Shown: positions 1 to 8,145 of the stretch, piece after piece | How positions within the stretch are numbered: the stretch's first letter is position 1 | Layout: each line of letters begins with the position of its first letter | NCBI RefSeq assembly: GCF_001618865.1 | Contig: NZ_CP015136.1 | Location: 5,429,001 to 5,493,000 of the forward strand | DNA from: Luteitalea pratensis | Lineage (GTDB): Bacteria > Acidobacteriota > Vicinamibacteria > Vicinamibacterales > Vicinamibacteraceae | Length of the DNA: 64,000 nt | Reading direction: 5' to 3' | Translations under genes and position numbers: made by a program | Notes under the pieces: model-generated | What the model was told of the DNA's origin: nothing | The model's input: only the letters and a program-made list of their open reading frames with translations | Databases searched by the model: none

Positions 1-1
1 G

Positions 2-190
2 TACCTCGCGAACGAGGAAATCAAGGGCATCGACGCCGGCAGGCTGAGCGAGGCGAACCGAGGCATGGCGCAGGTGGCCAAGATCCTCGGCATCATCGGC
101 TCGATCCTGCTGGTCCTGGGTCTGCTGTGGATCGTGTTCTTCGGCGGACTGACGATGCTCGGCGCCTTGACCGGCGGCCACGGCATGTAG
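2..190 (+). CDS. C-terminal part of a small membrane protein (CD225/TM2-like)
   Basis: The gene enters from the left edge in frame 2 and ends at TAG 188-190. The visible 62 residues have a charged stretch (EEIKGIDAGRLSEANRG) followed by a hydrophobic segment of about 25 residues and a short Gly-rich tail. A charged 'sag' before a final membrane helix is typical of CD225/dispanin or DUF4190-type small membrane proteins, which are often next to DUF2752 genes. It lies 7 bp upstream of the next gene, so the two are probably cotranscribed. The family assignment is tentative because the N-terminus is missing. Confidence 0.6.
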   Translation, partial: YLANEEIKGIDAGRLSEANRGMAQVAKILGIIGSILLVLGLLWIVFFGGLTMLGALTGGHGM

Positions 191-197
191 AGACATC

Positions 198-590
198 ATG
201 CGTGGGCGCTGGACAGGCCGGACGGCGGCAGCGGCGACGGTCGTCCTCGGCACGTCGCTGCTCTGGCTGCTGTATGCGGTCGACCCGACACGGCGGATGA
301 TCACGCCGCCGTGTCCCTATCTCACCCTGACCGGCCTGGCCTGCCCGGGCTGTGGCCTCACCCGTGCGACGCATTTCCTGCTGCACGGCGACGTCGCTCG
401 CGCGTTCTCCTACAACCCGTGGGCGTTCGTCATGGGACCTGCCCTCCTGCTGTTCGTGTTGCTGCCGTCGATGACCGACGCCACGGGCACCCTCCGCGTC
501 CGCACCGGCATCTCATGGATGCTGCTGCTGCTGACGCTGGCGTTCTGGATCTGGCGCAACACACCCAGCTATCCGTTCATTCGTGTGTAG
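198..590 (+). CDS. DUF2752 family membrane protein
   Basis: This 130-residue protein has an N-terminal hydrophobic segment, then the DUF2752 signature: CPYLTLTGLACPGCGLTRA with three conserved cysteines, followed by a histidine and LHGDVARAFSYNPW. Two further membrane segments follow. The family is widespread but its biochemical function is unknown; the cysteine pattern suggests metal or redox chemistry at the membrane, which is inference. It follows the partial membrane protein by 7 bp. The stop codon is directly followed by a heptad repeat tract. Confidence 0.85.
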   Translation: MRGRWTGRTAAAATVVLGTSLLWLLYAVDPTRRMITPPCPYLTLTGLACPGCGLTRATHFLLHGDVARAFSYNPWAFVMGPALLLFVLLPSMTDATGTLRVRTGISWMLLLLTLAFWIWRNTPSYPFIRV

Positions 591-665
591 GGATCGGGAA
601 CCGGGAATCGGGAACCGGGTTCCGGGTACCGGGTACCGGGTTCCGGGTTCCGGGCTCGGGCCGGA
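591..665. repeat. Tandem heptad tract, GGGAACC/GGGTTCC/GGGTACC family
   Basis: About nine consecutive 7-bp units of form GGG-N4 (GGGAACC, GGGAATC, GGGTTCC, GGGTACC) begin immediately after the DUF2752 stop codon. The first and second halves are partly complementary because GGGAACC and GGGTTCC units both occur. It separates two convergent genes (DUF2752 and msrA). Same family as tracts near 1420, 9700, 10690, 17260 and 46640. Confidence 0.9.
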
Positions 666-708
666 GCATCGGGCGTCGGTCTATTGCACGTGCAGCGAAC
701 CCGCAGGC

Positions 709-1365
709 CTAGGCGCCGACGCCGATTGGGCAACTGACGTTGGTGCCGCCAAGGCCGCAGTAGCCGTTCGGGTGCGTGTGCAGGTACTGCTGGTGGTACG
801 CCTCGGCGAAATAGAATGTCGGCGCCGGGACGATCTCGGTAGTGATCGGACCAACACCCGCGCGCTCGAGGGCCTCCTGGTAGACCTCGCGCGAGGCGGC
901 GGCGGCAGAATGCTGCGCCTCGTCGTACCAGCCGAGCAACGACCGGTATTGCGTGCCGACATCGTTGCCCTGGCGCATGCCCTGCGTCGGGTCGTGGTTC
1001 TCCCAGAACGTTTTCAGCAGGACCGCATAGGGCACCCGGGCCGGGTCGAACACCACGCGCACGACCTCGGTGTGACCTGTCAGTCCGGAGCAGGTCTCTT
1101 CATAGGTCGGATTCGGCGTATGGCCGCCGGCATAGCCGACCGCCGTGGAAATGACCCCCGGTAACTGCCAGAACTTCCGCTCGGCTCCCCAGAAACACCC
1201 CATCCCGAACAGCCCGTAGGAGCTGCCCTCCGGGAAAGGCCCAATGAGCGGTGCCGGCAGCACATGGTGCCGGGCAGGCACCGGCATGGTCGTCTCGCGG
1301 CCAGGCAGGGCTTCAGCGACGGAGGGGACGCGCAGGGAGCGGGGGTCCTTGAACCACATAGGCAT
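709..1365 (-). CDS. msrA: Peptide methionine-S-sulfoxide reductase MsrA
   Basis: MsrA reduces methionine-S-sulfoxide in proteins and free methionine, repairing oxidative damage in the cytoplasm. The catalytic motif GCFWGAE is present (Cys near residue 57), followed by GYAGG and the TGHTEVV region. The C-terminal [16 protein letters not shown] contains candidate resolving cysteines. At 218 residues it has an N-terminal extension of about 45 residues, as in E. coli-type MsrA. The start is ambiguous between the first ATG and the ATG two codons on (MPM). It is a single gene with no MsrB domain. Confidence 0.95.
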   Translation of the reverse strand: MPMWFKDPRSLRVPSVAEALPGRETTMPVPARHHVLPAPLIGPFPEGSSYGLFGMGCFWGAERKFWQLPGVISTAVGYAGGHTPNPTYEETCSGLTGHTEVVRVVFDPARVPYAVLLKTFWENHDPTQGMRQGNDVGTQYRSLLGWYDEAQHSAAAASREVYQEALERAGVGPITTEIVPAPTFYFAEAYHQQYLHTHPNGYCGLGGTNVSCPIGVGA

Positions 1366-1371
1366 TAAATA

Positions 1372-1444
1372 CCTGAAATGCCTGGAATGCTGGAATGCCG
1401 GAATGTCGAACTCGTTTTCCCGGTTCCCGATTCCCGTGCCCGGA
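1372..1444. repeat. Mixed short tandem repeats (GGAATGC-type and GGG-N4 heptads)
   Basis: At 1372-1409 four units of 8-9 bp containing GGAATG end in AATGTCGAA, an edge shared with tracts near 9890, 11640 and 11690. At 1418-1444, heptads readable on the minus strand as GGGAATC and GGGAACC directly abut the stop codon of the downstream minus-strand sensor kinase. The two repeat families lie side by side in the 79-bp gap between the msrA start and the kinase stop. Confidence 0.85.
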
Positions 1445-3547
1445 TCAGCGGGCCCTCGCGTCCAGGCGTTCCCTGATGAGGCGGATGAGCGCCGCGGGCC
1501 GGTACGGCTTCTGGAGGAAATTGACGCCGCCGATCAGCGTCGGGAGCCGGTCCGATTCCTGGCTGTAGCCACTCGTGAAGATCACCGGCAGGTCGGCGCG
1601 CGTTGCCGTCAGCCGCTGGACCAGATCGGTCCCCATGATGCCATCGGGCATGACGATGTCGGTGAGGAGCAAATCAATGTCCCGCTGGTGGCGTGACCAG
1701 AGGTCGAGCGCCTCACGACCGGACGCGGCCTCGTACACGCGATAGCCTTGCCGCACGAGCACGTCACGCACCATCTCGCGCACCGGCAGCTCGTCCTCCA
1801 CCACCATGACGCACTCGTGCCCGCGCGGCAGTGTCGGCGCCGCCGGCATCGCCGGCGTCGCAGCGGCCACCTTCGAGAGGCACTGCGGCATGTACACGTC
1901 GAACTGTGTGCCTTCGCCCACCTTCGTCCGCACCTCGACCCAGCCTCGATGCTGCTCGACGATGCCGAACACGGTCGCGAGGCCGAGCCCGGTGGACCGC
2001 GCCTTGTCCTTGGTGGTGTAGAACGGCTCGAAGATATGCGGCAGGTGATCGGCCTCGATGCCGAGGCCGGAATCGCGCACCGTCAACCGCGCGTACTGCC
2101 CAGGGCCCGGCGCAGCGGTTGCCGTCCGCGGCGGACGCGCGTGCACGATCGCGGTCGATACGACCAGGGAGCCGCCGGTCGGCATGGCATCACGCGCGTT
2201 GACGGCGAGGTTCATCAGCACCTGCTCGATCATCCCGGCGTCCGCGTTGATGTGGACACGCCCAGGCGCCAGCACGGTGTGCAGTTCGATGTCCGCGCCG
2301 ATGAGGCGCCGCAGCAGCTTGCCGAGATCGGCGACCAGCTCGTTGACGTCGGTCGGTGTCAGCTGCACGACCTGGCGGCGACTGAAGGCGAGCAACTGCC
2401 GCGTCAGTTCGGCGGCCTTGTCCGCCGCTTCGCCGATCGCCCGAGCTGCCGGACCGACTTCGTCGGCCGCGAGCATCTGATCCTCGAGCAGCGCCGACTG
2501 TCCCTGGATGACCGTCAGCAGGTTGTTGAAGTCGTGCGCGACACCACCGGCGAGCTTGCCGATGGCCTCCATCTTCTGCGACTGCCGCAACTGCGCCTCG
2601 AGGCTGGCACGCTTGGCCTCGCCGTCGCGGCGCTCCGACAGATCGCGCATGAAGGCGCTGTAGGACAAACCCGCCGACGATGGCACCGGCACGAGCGACA
2701 GCTCGAGCGACAGGTCGCGGCCGTCACGATGCTCGCCGACCACCTCGGCACGCCGTCTTGCGCCGAGCGCGCACGCTGGCGCGAACCCTACCGACAGCGC
2801 GTCGAGAAACTCGCGCCGTGCCGGCACCGCGAGCACCACCTCATGGAATGGACGCCCGATCACTTCCACGCGAGATCGGCCGAACAACTCCTCGGCGCGG
2901 AGGTTCCATTCGGTGATCTGCCCCTGCGCCGTGAACGACACCACGGCGTCGAGAGCATGCTCGATGATCAGCCTCGTCCGCTCTTCGCTGGCGGCGAGTG
3001 CGCCCTCCGCACGCCGCCGCTCCGAGCGGCTCTCCGATTCACGCAGTTCCCGCTCGACGGCAGGCACGAGGCGCGTGAGGTTGCCCTTCAACAGGTAGTC
3101 GTTGGCACCCAACCGCATCGCCTCGACGGCGACCTGCTCACCGACGGTGCCAGACACCAGCAGGCACGGCAGATTCGTGCAGTGCTGGCGCACGATCCGG
3201 ATGGCATCGATCCCGGACAGCCCCGGTAATGCGTAATCGACAATCACCAGATCCCAGCGGCCGCCCTGCAACGCACCGCGGACACCGCTGGCGTCCTGCA
3301 CGCGCAGGATATCGGGCGCGAAGCCACCGCGCTCAAGTTGCCGCTGTACCATCCACGCATCGTCATGGGAGTCCTCGACGAGAAGCAGTCGAATGGCGCG
3401 AGGCGGGCCGCGACGCACGCGCGCCGTCGACGCCGTGTCGCCGAACAGGCCCTGTTGCAGGGCCGCGTCGGGGGCGTCGGTGACGGGGGCGGTCGCCGAG
3501 GGTATCGACTGCCGGCGGACGAGTGGCGAGGATGTGTCGCGTGACAT
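1445..3547 (-). CDS. Hybrid sensor histidine kinase (REC-PAS-HisKA-HATPase-REC)
   Basis: A 700-residue cytoplasmic signalling protein with no membrane segment. Order: N-terminal receiver domain ([10 protein letters not shown], phosphoacceptor Asp in [10 protein letters not shown] near residue 104), PAS domain (about 185-300), a NtrB-like HisKA with [11 protein letters not shown] (His near 336), HATPase with DSGLGIE and [16 protein letters not shown] (about 490-515), and a second receiver ([20 protein letters not shown] near 629). The ATG at 3547 was chosen because it sits one base after the TGA of the preceding kinase gene, which suggests translational coupling; a longer reading frame would run into that gene. 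No output domain is visible, so the partner is in trans. Confidence 0.9.
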   Translation of the reverse strand: MSRDTSSPLVRRQSIPSATAPVTDAPDAALQQGLFGDTASTARVRRGPPRAIRLLLVEDSHDDAWMVQRQLERGGFAPDILRVQDASGVRGALQGGRWDLVIVDYALPGLSGIDAIRIVRQHCTNLPCLLVSGTVGEQVAVEAMRLGANDYLLKGNLTRLVPAVERELRESESRSERRRAEGALAASEERTRLIIEHALDAVVSFTAQGQITEWNLRAEELFGRSRVEVIGRPFHEVVLAVPARREFLDALSVGFAPACALGARRRAEVVGEHRDGRDLSLELSLVPVPSSAGLSYSAFMRDLSERRDGEAKRASLEAQLRQSQKMEAIGKLAGGVAHDFNNLLTVIQGQSALLEDQMLAADEVGPAARAIGEAADKAAELTRQLLAFSRRQVVQLTPTDVNELVADLGKLLRRLIGADIELHTVLAPGRVHINADAGMIEQVLMNLAVNARDAMPTGGSLVVSTAIVHARPPRTATAAPGPGQYARLTVRDSGLGIEADHLPHIFEPFYTTKDKARSTGLGLATVFGIVEQHRGWVEVRTKVGEGTQFDVYMPQCLSKVAAATPAMPAAPTLPRGHECVMVVEDELPVREMVRDVLVRQGYRVYEAASGREALDLWSRHQRDIDLLLTDIVMPDGIMGTDLVQRLTATRADLPVIFTSGYSQESDRLPTLIGGVNFLQKPYRPAALIRLIRERLDARAR

Positions 3548-3548
3548 G

Positions 3549-4331
3549 TCAGCGGGTCTGCACCGTTGGCAATGAGACGTAGAAGGTCGCGCCCTGCCCC
3601 GGGTTGCTTTCGGCCCAGAGCCGACCGCCATGGCGTTCGATGATGCGGCGTGCGGACGACAGGCCGATGCCGAGCCCTTCGAACGACTCGCCGGTGTGCA
3701 GGCGCTGGAACGGCACGCCGAGACGATGCGCCTGCCGCATGTCGAAGCCGACGCCGTTGTCGCGCACGATGACGACGATGTCTTCGCCGGCGATGGCCGT
3801 GTCGACCTCGATGCGTGGTGCAGGCCGGCCGCGCGTGAACTTCCACGCGTTGCTGAGCAGGTTCTCGAAGGCGATGGCGAGCAATGTTGCGTCGCCGAAT
3901 ACCGGAATCGACGCGGCTACGCTGGTGGCCACCTGCCGACCGGGTTCGACCTGGCGCAGATCGTCGAGCAGTTGCGTGGCCGTCTCGGCGAGATCGCAGC
4001 GACCGGTGCGCAGTGCGCCGCGACTCAGTCGCGACAGGCGCAGCAATGCATCGACGCGCTGTTCGACCGTCTGCGTCGCGAGGCGGATCCGCGACACGAA
4101 CTCCAGCGCGCCGGGTGGCAGCTGGCCACCGAAGTCTTCGACGATGGCTTGCGCGTATCCTTCGATGGCCCGGAGGGGTGCGCGCAAATCGTGCGAGATG
4201 GCGTAGCTGAAGGTCTCGAATGCCTGTTCGGCCGCCGGGGCCACGGACGGCTGCGTGGCGGCCTGGGAAAGCGATCCGGCGCGCGGATCACCGGGTGCGA
4301 CGTTTGACTGAGTGGGCGGCGTCAGTGTCAC
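3549..4331 (-). CDS. Sensor histidine kinase (HisKA + HATPase), phytochrome-like core
   Basis: Transmitter module without a recognisable sensor. The H-box is FETFSYAISHDLRAPLRAIE (H in SHDLRAPL), the class seen in phytochrome-type kinases. N-, G1- and G2-box motifs follow (LLSNAWKF, VRDNGVGFD, GLGIGLSSARRIIERHGG). The frame is open further upstream, but that extension would overlap the neighbouring phosphatase gene and looks non-coding. GTG at 4331 is preceded by a GGGGGA ribosome site and gives 260 residues. It probably works with the overlapping downstream hybrid kinase, whose N-terminal receiver could be its phosphoacceptor (inference). Confidence 0.85.
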   Translation of the reverse strand: MTLTPPTQSNVAPGDPRAGSLSQAATQPSVAPAAEQAFETFSYAISHDLRAPLRAIEGYAQAIVEDFGGQLPPGALEFVSRIRLATQTVEQRVDALLRLSRLSRGALRTGRCDLAETATQLLDDLRQVEPGRQVATSVAASIPVFGDATLLAIAFENLLSNAWKFTRGRPAPRIEVDTAIAGEDIVVIVRDNGVGFDMRQAHRLGVPFQRLHTGESFEGLGIGLSSARRIIERHGGRLWAESNPGQGATFYVSLPTVQTR

Positions 4332-4393
4332 GGTCGAGTTCGTCCCCCAGTGTGTCGGACGAGGTGGACGGCAACTATAGGCGGCTCGGCTGT

Positions 4394-5965
4394 TCACCCG
4401 GTCTGGGAGAGTCCGGGAGCGCCCGCTTCCATCACGTACGAACGTCGTGTTTCGACGCCCGCGCCAGGCCGCGTCACGAACGGCACGACGCGATAGTGCG
4501 TCGTCCATGCCTGCGGCGTGACGTCCGACACGAGGTAGCCGCGACGGTCGCACGTGAACCGGAGGTTCGGATTCGCCCGCAGAATCGGGTCGATCTGTTC
4601 CGCGTTGTCACTGCCATCGCCGCCGCTCGTGATCGACGTGGCGACGAACTCGACGCCGACGGGCGCGCGATCCGGCGCGCCCGCGTGCAGCGTACCAGCA
4701 TAGTGCCGATGCACGTCGCCGGTGAGTACGACGAAGTTGCGGGGGCGATCCGTGAACATGTCGATTACGCGTTGGCGCGCGGCGACATAGCCGTTCCAGC
4801 TATCCATGGGCAGGGCAAGGCGGCCGTCAGCCAGGGGCCGCCACAGATCGCCGAAGAACACCTGCTGTCCGAGCACGTCCCAGCGCGCGGTCGATCGCGC
4901 CGCGCGCGACCGGAGCCACTGCTCCTGCGTCGCCCCGAGCATCGTCCTCGTCGCGATGAGGCGCTCGGCGCAATCGACGCGGTTGCCGTCGCCACACGGT
5001 TGATCGTCGCGGAACTGCCGCGTGTCGAGCATGTAGAGATTCGCGAGACCGCCCCAGGCGAGTTCGCGGTAGAGGCGCGACGACGAACCGGACGGCGCGG
5101 CCGCGCGCCGCATCGGCATCACCTCGTGGTGCGCCTTGAAGGCAGCCGCACGACGCTCGAGGAACTGCTGCCGCGTCTGCTTGTCCTCCGGAATGTCGCC
5201 GGCCCAGTTGTTGTCGACTTCGTGATCGTCGAAGACGACAGCAAAGGGCGCAATCGCGTGCAACGCCTGCAGGTCCGGGTCGAGGCGGTACTGCGCGTAG
5301 CGGCGCCGGTAATCCGCGAGCGTGATGATCTCGGCCTGGTCGAAGGGTCGTGCGACCAGGGTCGCGGGATTGCCCGCGGTCTCGTAGATGTAGTCGCCGA
5401 GATGCAGCACGAGATCCGGGCGTTCGGCGGCCAGGTGCGCGTACGCGGTGAAGTAGCCGGTTTCGTACCGCGAGCAGGAGACGATGCCGAATCGTGCCGA
5501 CGTCTGCTCGCCACGAGCGGGAGCGGTGCGGGTGCGGCCGGTACGCGAGCGGTGGCCCATGGCCTCGAACCGGTAGTGATACTCGCGGCCGGGCGACAGG
5601 CCACCGACCTCCACGTGCACGGCATGCGCTGCGGCCGGGCTCGCGGTCGCCTGGCCCTTGTGGATGATCCGTGTGAAGCGATCGTCTGCGGCGAGTTCCC
5701 ATCGCACGTCGACGTCACGCGCCGGCATGCCGCCGAGGCCGTCGAGCTCGAGCGGTTGCGGCGCCAGCCGTGTCCACAGGACGACGCTGTCGGACCATGG
5801 ATCACCGGACGCAACACCGAGCGTGAACGGGTCGACCCCGCCGACATCGCGAATCACGAGGGCGGGGGCGCGACTGGCCCACGCCGTCATGGCGGCGGCG
5901 CCCGCCATGATCAGGCTGCGTCGGGATTGGCCGTGGGGCGACAGCACGTCGGACATACGGCGCAT
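4394..5965 (-). CDS. phoD: Tat-exported PhoD-type alkaline phosphatase/phosphodiesterase
   Basis: A 523-residue metallophosphoesterase. The N-terminus carries a twin-arginine signal (RRSLIMAGAAAMTAW), so the folded enzyme is probably exported. Next comes a PhoD N-terminal beta-sandwich (FTLGVASGDPWSDSVVLWTRL), then the catalytic domain with GIVSCSRYETGYF, VLHLGDYIYE, FDDHEVDNNW and VVLTGDVHRHYAG, which supply metal ligands. PhoD enzymes scavenge phosphate from mono- and diesters. ATG at 5965 or the ATG three codons later are both possible. It diverges from manA across a heptad tract. Confidence 0.9.
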   Translation of the reverse strand: MRRMSDVLSPHGQSRRSLIMAGAAAMTAWASRAPALVIRDVGGVDPFTLGVASGDPWSDSVVLWTRLAPQPLELDGLGGMPARDVDVRWELAADDRFTRIIHKGQATASPAAAHAVHVEVGGLSPGREYHYRFEAMGHRSRTGRTRTAPARGEQTSARFGIVSCSRYETGYFTAYAHLAAERPDLVLHLGDYIYETAGNPATLVARPFDQAEIITLADYRRRYAQYRLDPDLQALHAIAPFAVVFDDHEVDNNWAGDIPEDKQTRQQFLERRAAAFKAHHEVMPMRRAAAPSGSSSRLYRELAWGGLANLYMLDTRQFRDDQPCGDGNRVDCAERLIATRTMLGATQEQWLRSRAARSTARWDVLGQQVFFGDLWRPLADGRLALPMDSWNGYVAARQRVIDMFTDRPRNFVVLTGDVHRHYAGTLHAGAPDRAPVGVEFVATSITSGGDGSDNAEQIDPILRANPNLRFTCDRRGYLVSDVTPQAWTTHYRVVPFVTRPGAGVETRRSYVMEAGAPGLSQTG

Positions 5966-6011
5966 TGTATTGAAGCCGGGATGACGAACATGCAGCGTGC
6001 CGGGAAGCTAG

Positions 6012-6088
6012 TAATGCCTGATGCCTGATGCCTGATGCCTGATGCCATGAGCCTGGCGTTAGGCATTAGGCATGAGGCATGAGGCATT
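6012..6088. repeat. Heptad tract with inverted halves (GCCTGAT / GCATGAG units)
   Basis: Four GCCTGAT units are followed, after GCCATGA, by units GCGTTAG, GCATTAG and GCATGAG. The second half is the rough reverse complement of the first, so the tract can fold into a long imperfect hairpin while keeping 7-bp phase. It sits in the divergent gap between phoD and manA, so it cannot be only a terminator. Units GCGTTAG and GCATTAG recur at 48353-48396. Confidence 0.9.
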
Positions 6089-6114
6089 CACAAGCCCTGT
6101 CCTACAATCACCGG

Positions 6115-7065
6115 ATGCACGTCTGGCAACGGCCGTTTGCCCTCTTCCCCACCTTCGCGGCGCGTCCGTGGGGCGTCACGGACCTTTCGCCGTGGTTCCC
6201 GAACCCGACGCCCGACGTGAAAGTCGGCGAGGCGTGGTTCACGGCCGACGGCAACCTGACCAGCGCCGGTCCCGAGTTCGGTGAGCTCACCCGCCAGCAT
6301 GGCGCCGAGATCCTGGGCCCCGGTCAGGGTGAGGAGTGCCCCCTGCTCGTGAAGTTCCTGTTCACGTCCGAGCGGCTGTCGGTGCAGGTGCATCCTGACG
6401 ACGCGTACGCCGCGGAGCATCACGCGGGGTCGCGCGGCAAAACGGAGGCGTGGCACGTCATCGCGGCTGAACCCAATGCCACGATCGGCCTCGGGCTGTC
6501 GGCGCCGATCAGTCGCGAACAGGGCGAGGCGGCGGCGGTGTCGGGCGAAATCGAGCGCCTGGTCGACTGGCGTCCGGCCTGTGCGGGCGACACGTTCCTC
6601 GTGCCGGCCGGGACCGTGCACGCGATCGGGCCCGGTCTGACCCTGATCGAAGTGCAGGAACAGTCCGACATCACGTACCGGTTGTTCGACTATGGCCGGG
6701 GGCGCGAGCTGCACCTCGAACACGGGTTCGCGGTGGCCGACCTCGGGCCATATACGCTCGGCAACGACACGCGGCCGGCTGTCGAGGACGGGCGGACGAT
6801 TCTCACCCACTGCCGGTTCTTCACGATCGAGTTCCGGAACGTGTGCGGTCAGATGCGTTTTGCGCCGCTCGCCGCGCATTTCCACCTGGTGGTGGTAATC
6901 AGGGGGCGGGGCACCATCGCCGGAGAGCCCCTCGTGCCTGGCGCGGTGTGGTGCGTGCCGGCCAAGGCCGACCCATTCGAGGTCGAGAGCGCTGACGGAT
7001 GCGAGTTGTTGATCACCTATCCCTCGGTGACTCCCACGCCGAGTTTCTATCGAGCCCCAATCTGA
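6115..7065 (+). CDS. manA: Mannose-6-phosphate isomerase, type I
   Basis: Interconverts fructose-6-phosphate and mannose-6-phosphate in the cytoplasm, feeding GDP-mannose and glycan synthesis. Zinc-site motifs are visible: VQVHPDDAYA (Gln and His), GKTEAWHVI (Glu) and PAGTVHAIGPG (His). At 316 residues it matches the short Bacillus-type ManA. The frame is open 36 bp further upstream, but that part lies in repeat DNA; ATG 6115 (MHVWQRPF) fits the usual N-terminus. It is a single gene, divergent from phoD. Confidence 0.92.
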   Translation: MHVWQRPFALFPTFAARPWGVTDLSPWFPNPTPDVKVGEAWFTADGNLTSAGPEFGELTRQHGAEILGPGQGEECPLLVKFLFTSERLSVQVHPDDAYAAEHHAGSRGKTEAWHVIAAEPNATIGLGLSAPISREQGEAAAVSGEIERLVDWRPACAGDTFLVPAGTVHAIGPGLTLIEVQEQSDITYRLFDYGRGRELHLEHGFAVADLGPYTLGNDTRPAVEDGRTILTHCRFFTIEFRNVCGQMRFAPLAAHFHLVVVIRGRGTIAGEPLVPGAVWCVPAKADPFEVESADGCELLITYPSVTPTPSFYRAPI

Positions 7066-7129
7066 CGCACCCGGAGAGCCGGCCTGATCGACGCCCCGGG
7101 TGTGACGAGCACGAACGCGGAGGCAGCGC

Positions 7130-8089
7130 CTACGCCGACGGCGCGGCCCCCGCGAACGGCTTCTGACCGGCGAGGAAGCGATCGAGGCGTGCGACGACGT
7201 CGGTGAGGTAGGCCTTGTCGCCTCCCTTGATCTCGGTCGTCATGTAGCCGTTGTAGCCGATGTCGTTCAGCGCCTTGCGCACTTCCGGCCAGTCGATGTT
7301 GCCCTCGCCGATGTGCACGAACTCGTAGGTGCCCTTCTTGTTGTCCTGCTTGAAGTCCTTCAGGTGGACCTTCTTGATGCGCGGACCGAGGGTGCGGATC
7401 CAGTCCTGCGGGTAAGCGTAGAACACGATGTTGCCGACATCGAAATACGCCTGGACCCACTTCGACTTGAAGCTGTCGACGTAGGTGTTCATCTCCAGAG
7501 GGCTGAGGAGGAACTTGTTCCAGACCTCCTCGATGCCGATGATGATGCCCTGTGTCTCGGCCTCGGGCAGGATGCGTTCGCGAATGACCTTGTGCGAGCG
7601 GTCCCACGCGTCCTTGTAACCGGTCTTGGCATCCACGACCGCGGGGACGAGCAGCACGGTGTCGGCCCCGAGCAGCTTCGCGTTCGCAATCGAGGTGAGC
7701 ATCCCCTTGACGCTCTTGTCCACGACGGCCGGATCCGGCGACGAGAGCGGCGATCGCCAGTGCTCGCTGTTCATCACGGAATGGATGGGCAGCTTCGCGG
7801 ACTGCGCCGCCTTGGCGATCGTCTCGGCGTCGGCCGGACTCTCGATCGTGTTCACTTCCATGCCCTCGAACCCGACTTCGCGCGCCAGGGCGAACCGCTC
7901 CGGGTAGGGCAGGTCCTTCGGCAACATGCCGATCAGCACCGCCTTCTTCGGGGAACCGCCGGGGGCCGCGGCCGCGAGGGGCGCCGCGGCGGCGCCGGGG
8001 GTCGGAACGAACGCCGAGGAGGCCGCGGCAGCCGCCGAGACCACGCCGGCTTGCTTCAGGAACGAACGGCGGGAGGAGAGAGTGCCCAT
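7130..8089 (-). CDS. Tat-exported sugar phosphate isomerase/epimerase-like TIM barrel
   Basis: A 319-residue protein of the AP-endonuclease-2/xylose isomerase-like TIM-barrel family. A twin-arginine signal (SSRRSFLKQAGVVSAAAAAS) shows export. Barrel motifs include GFEGMEVNTIESP, IIIGIEEVW, YFDVGNIVFY, KKVHLKDFK and GEGNIDWPEV, which supply the Glu/Asp/His metal ligands expected for the family. The substrate cannot be read from sequence; members act on keto-sugars, inositols or hydroxypyruvate. ATG 8089 is preferred to the upstream in-frame ATG because the Tat motif starts right after it. Confidence 0.88.
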   Translation of the reverse strand: MGTLSSRRSFLKQAGVVSAAAAASSAFVPTPGAAAAPLAAAAPGGSPKKAVLIGMLPKDLPYPERFALAREVGFEGMEVNTIESPADAETIAKAAQSAKLPIHSVMNSEHWRSPLSSPDPAVVDKSVKGMLTSIANAKLLGADTVLLVPAVVDAKTGYKDAWDRSHKVIRERILPEAETQGIIIGIEEVWNKFLLSPLEMNTYVDSFKSKWVQAYFDVGNIVFYAYPQDWIRTLGPRIKKVHLKDFKQDNKKGTYEFVHIGEGNIDWPEVRKALNDIGYNGYMTTEIKGGDKAYLTDVVARLDRFLAGQKPFAGAAPSA

Positions 8090-8145
8090 ATGGCCGCGAT
8101 GATGTGCCTCGCGCCACACGAATGCAACTGCGCGCAGGCAGGTCC

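Noticed and set aside
591..665. Heptad tracts considered as CRISPR arrays
   Set aside because: Units are contiguous with no spacers, are only 7-8 bp long, and no cas gene is present.
4220..6028. Plus-strand open frame of 602 codons opposite the phosphatase gene
   Set aside because: Arg/Glu/Asp-rich antisense shadow; the minus strand encodes a full Tat signal and all PhoD motifs.
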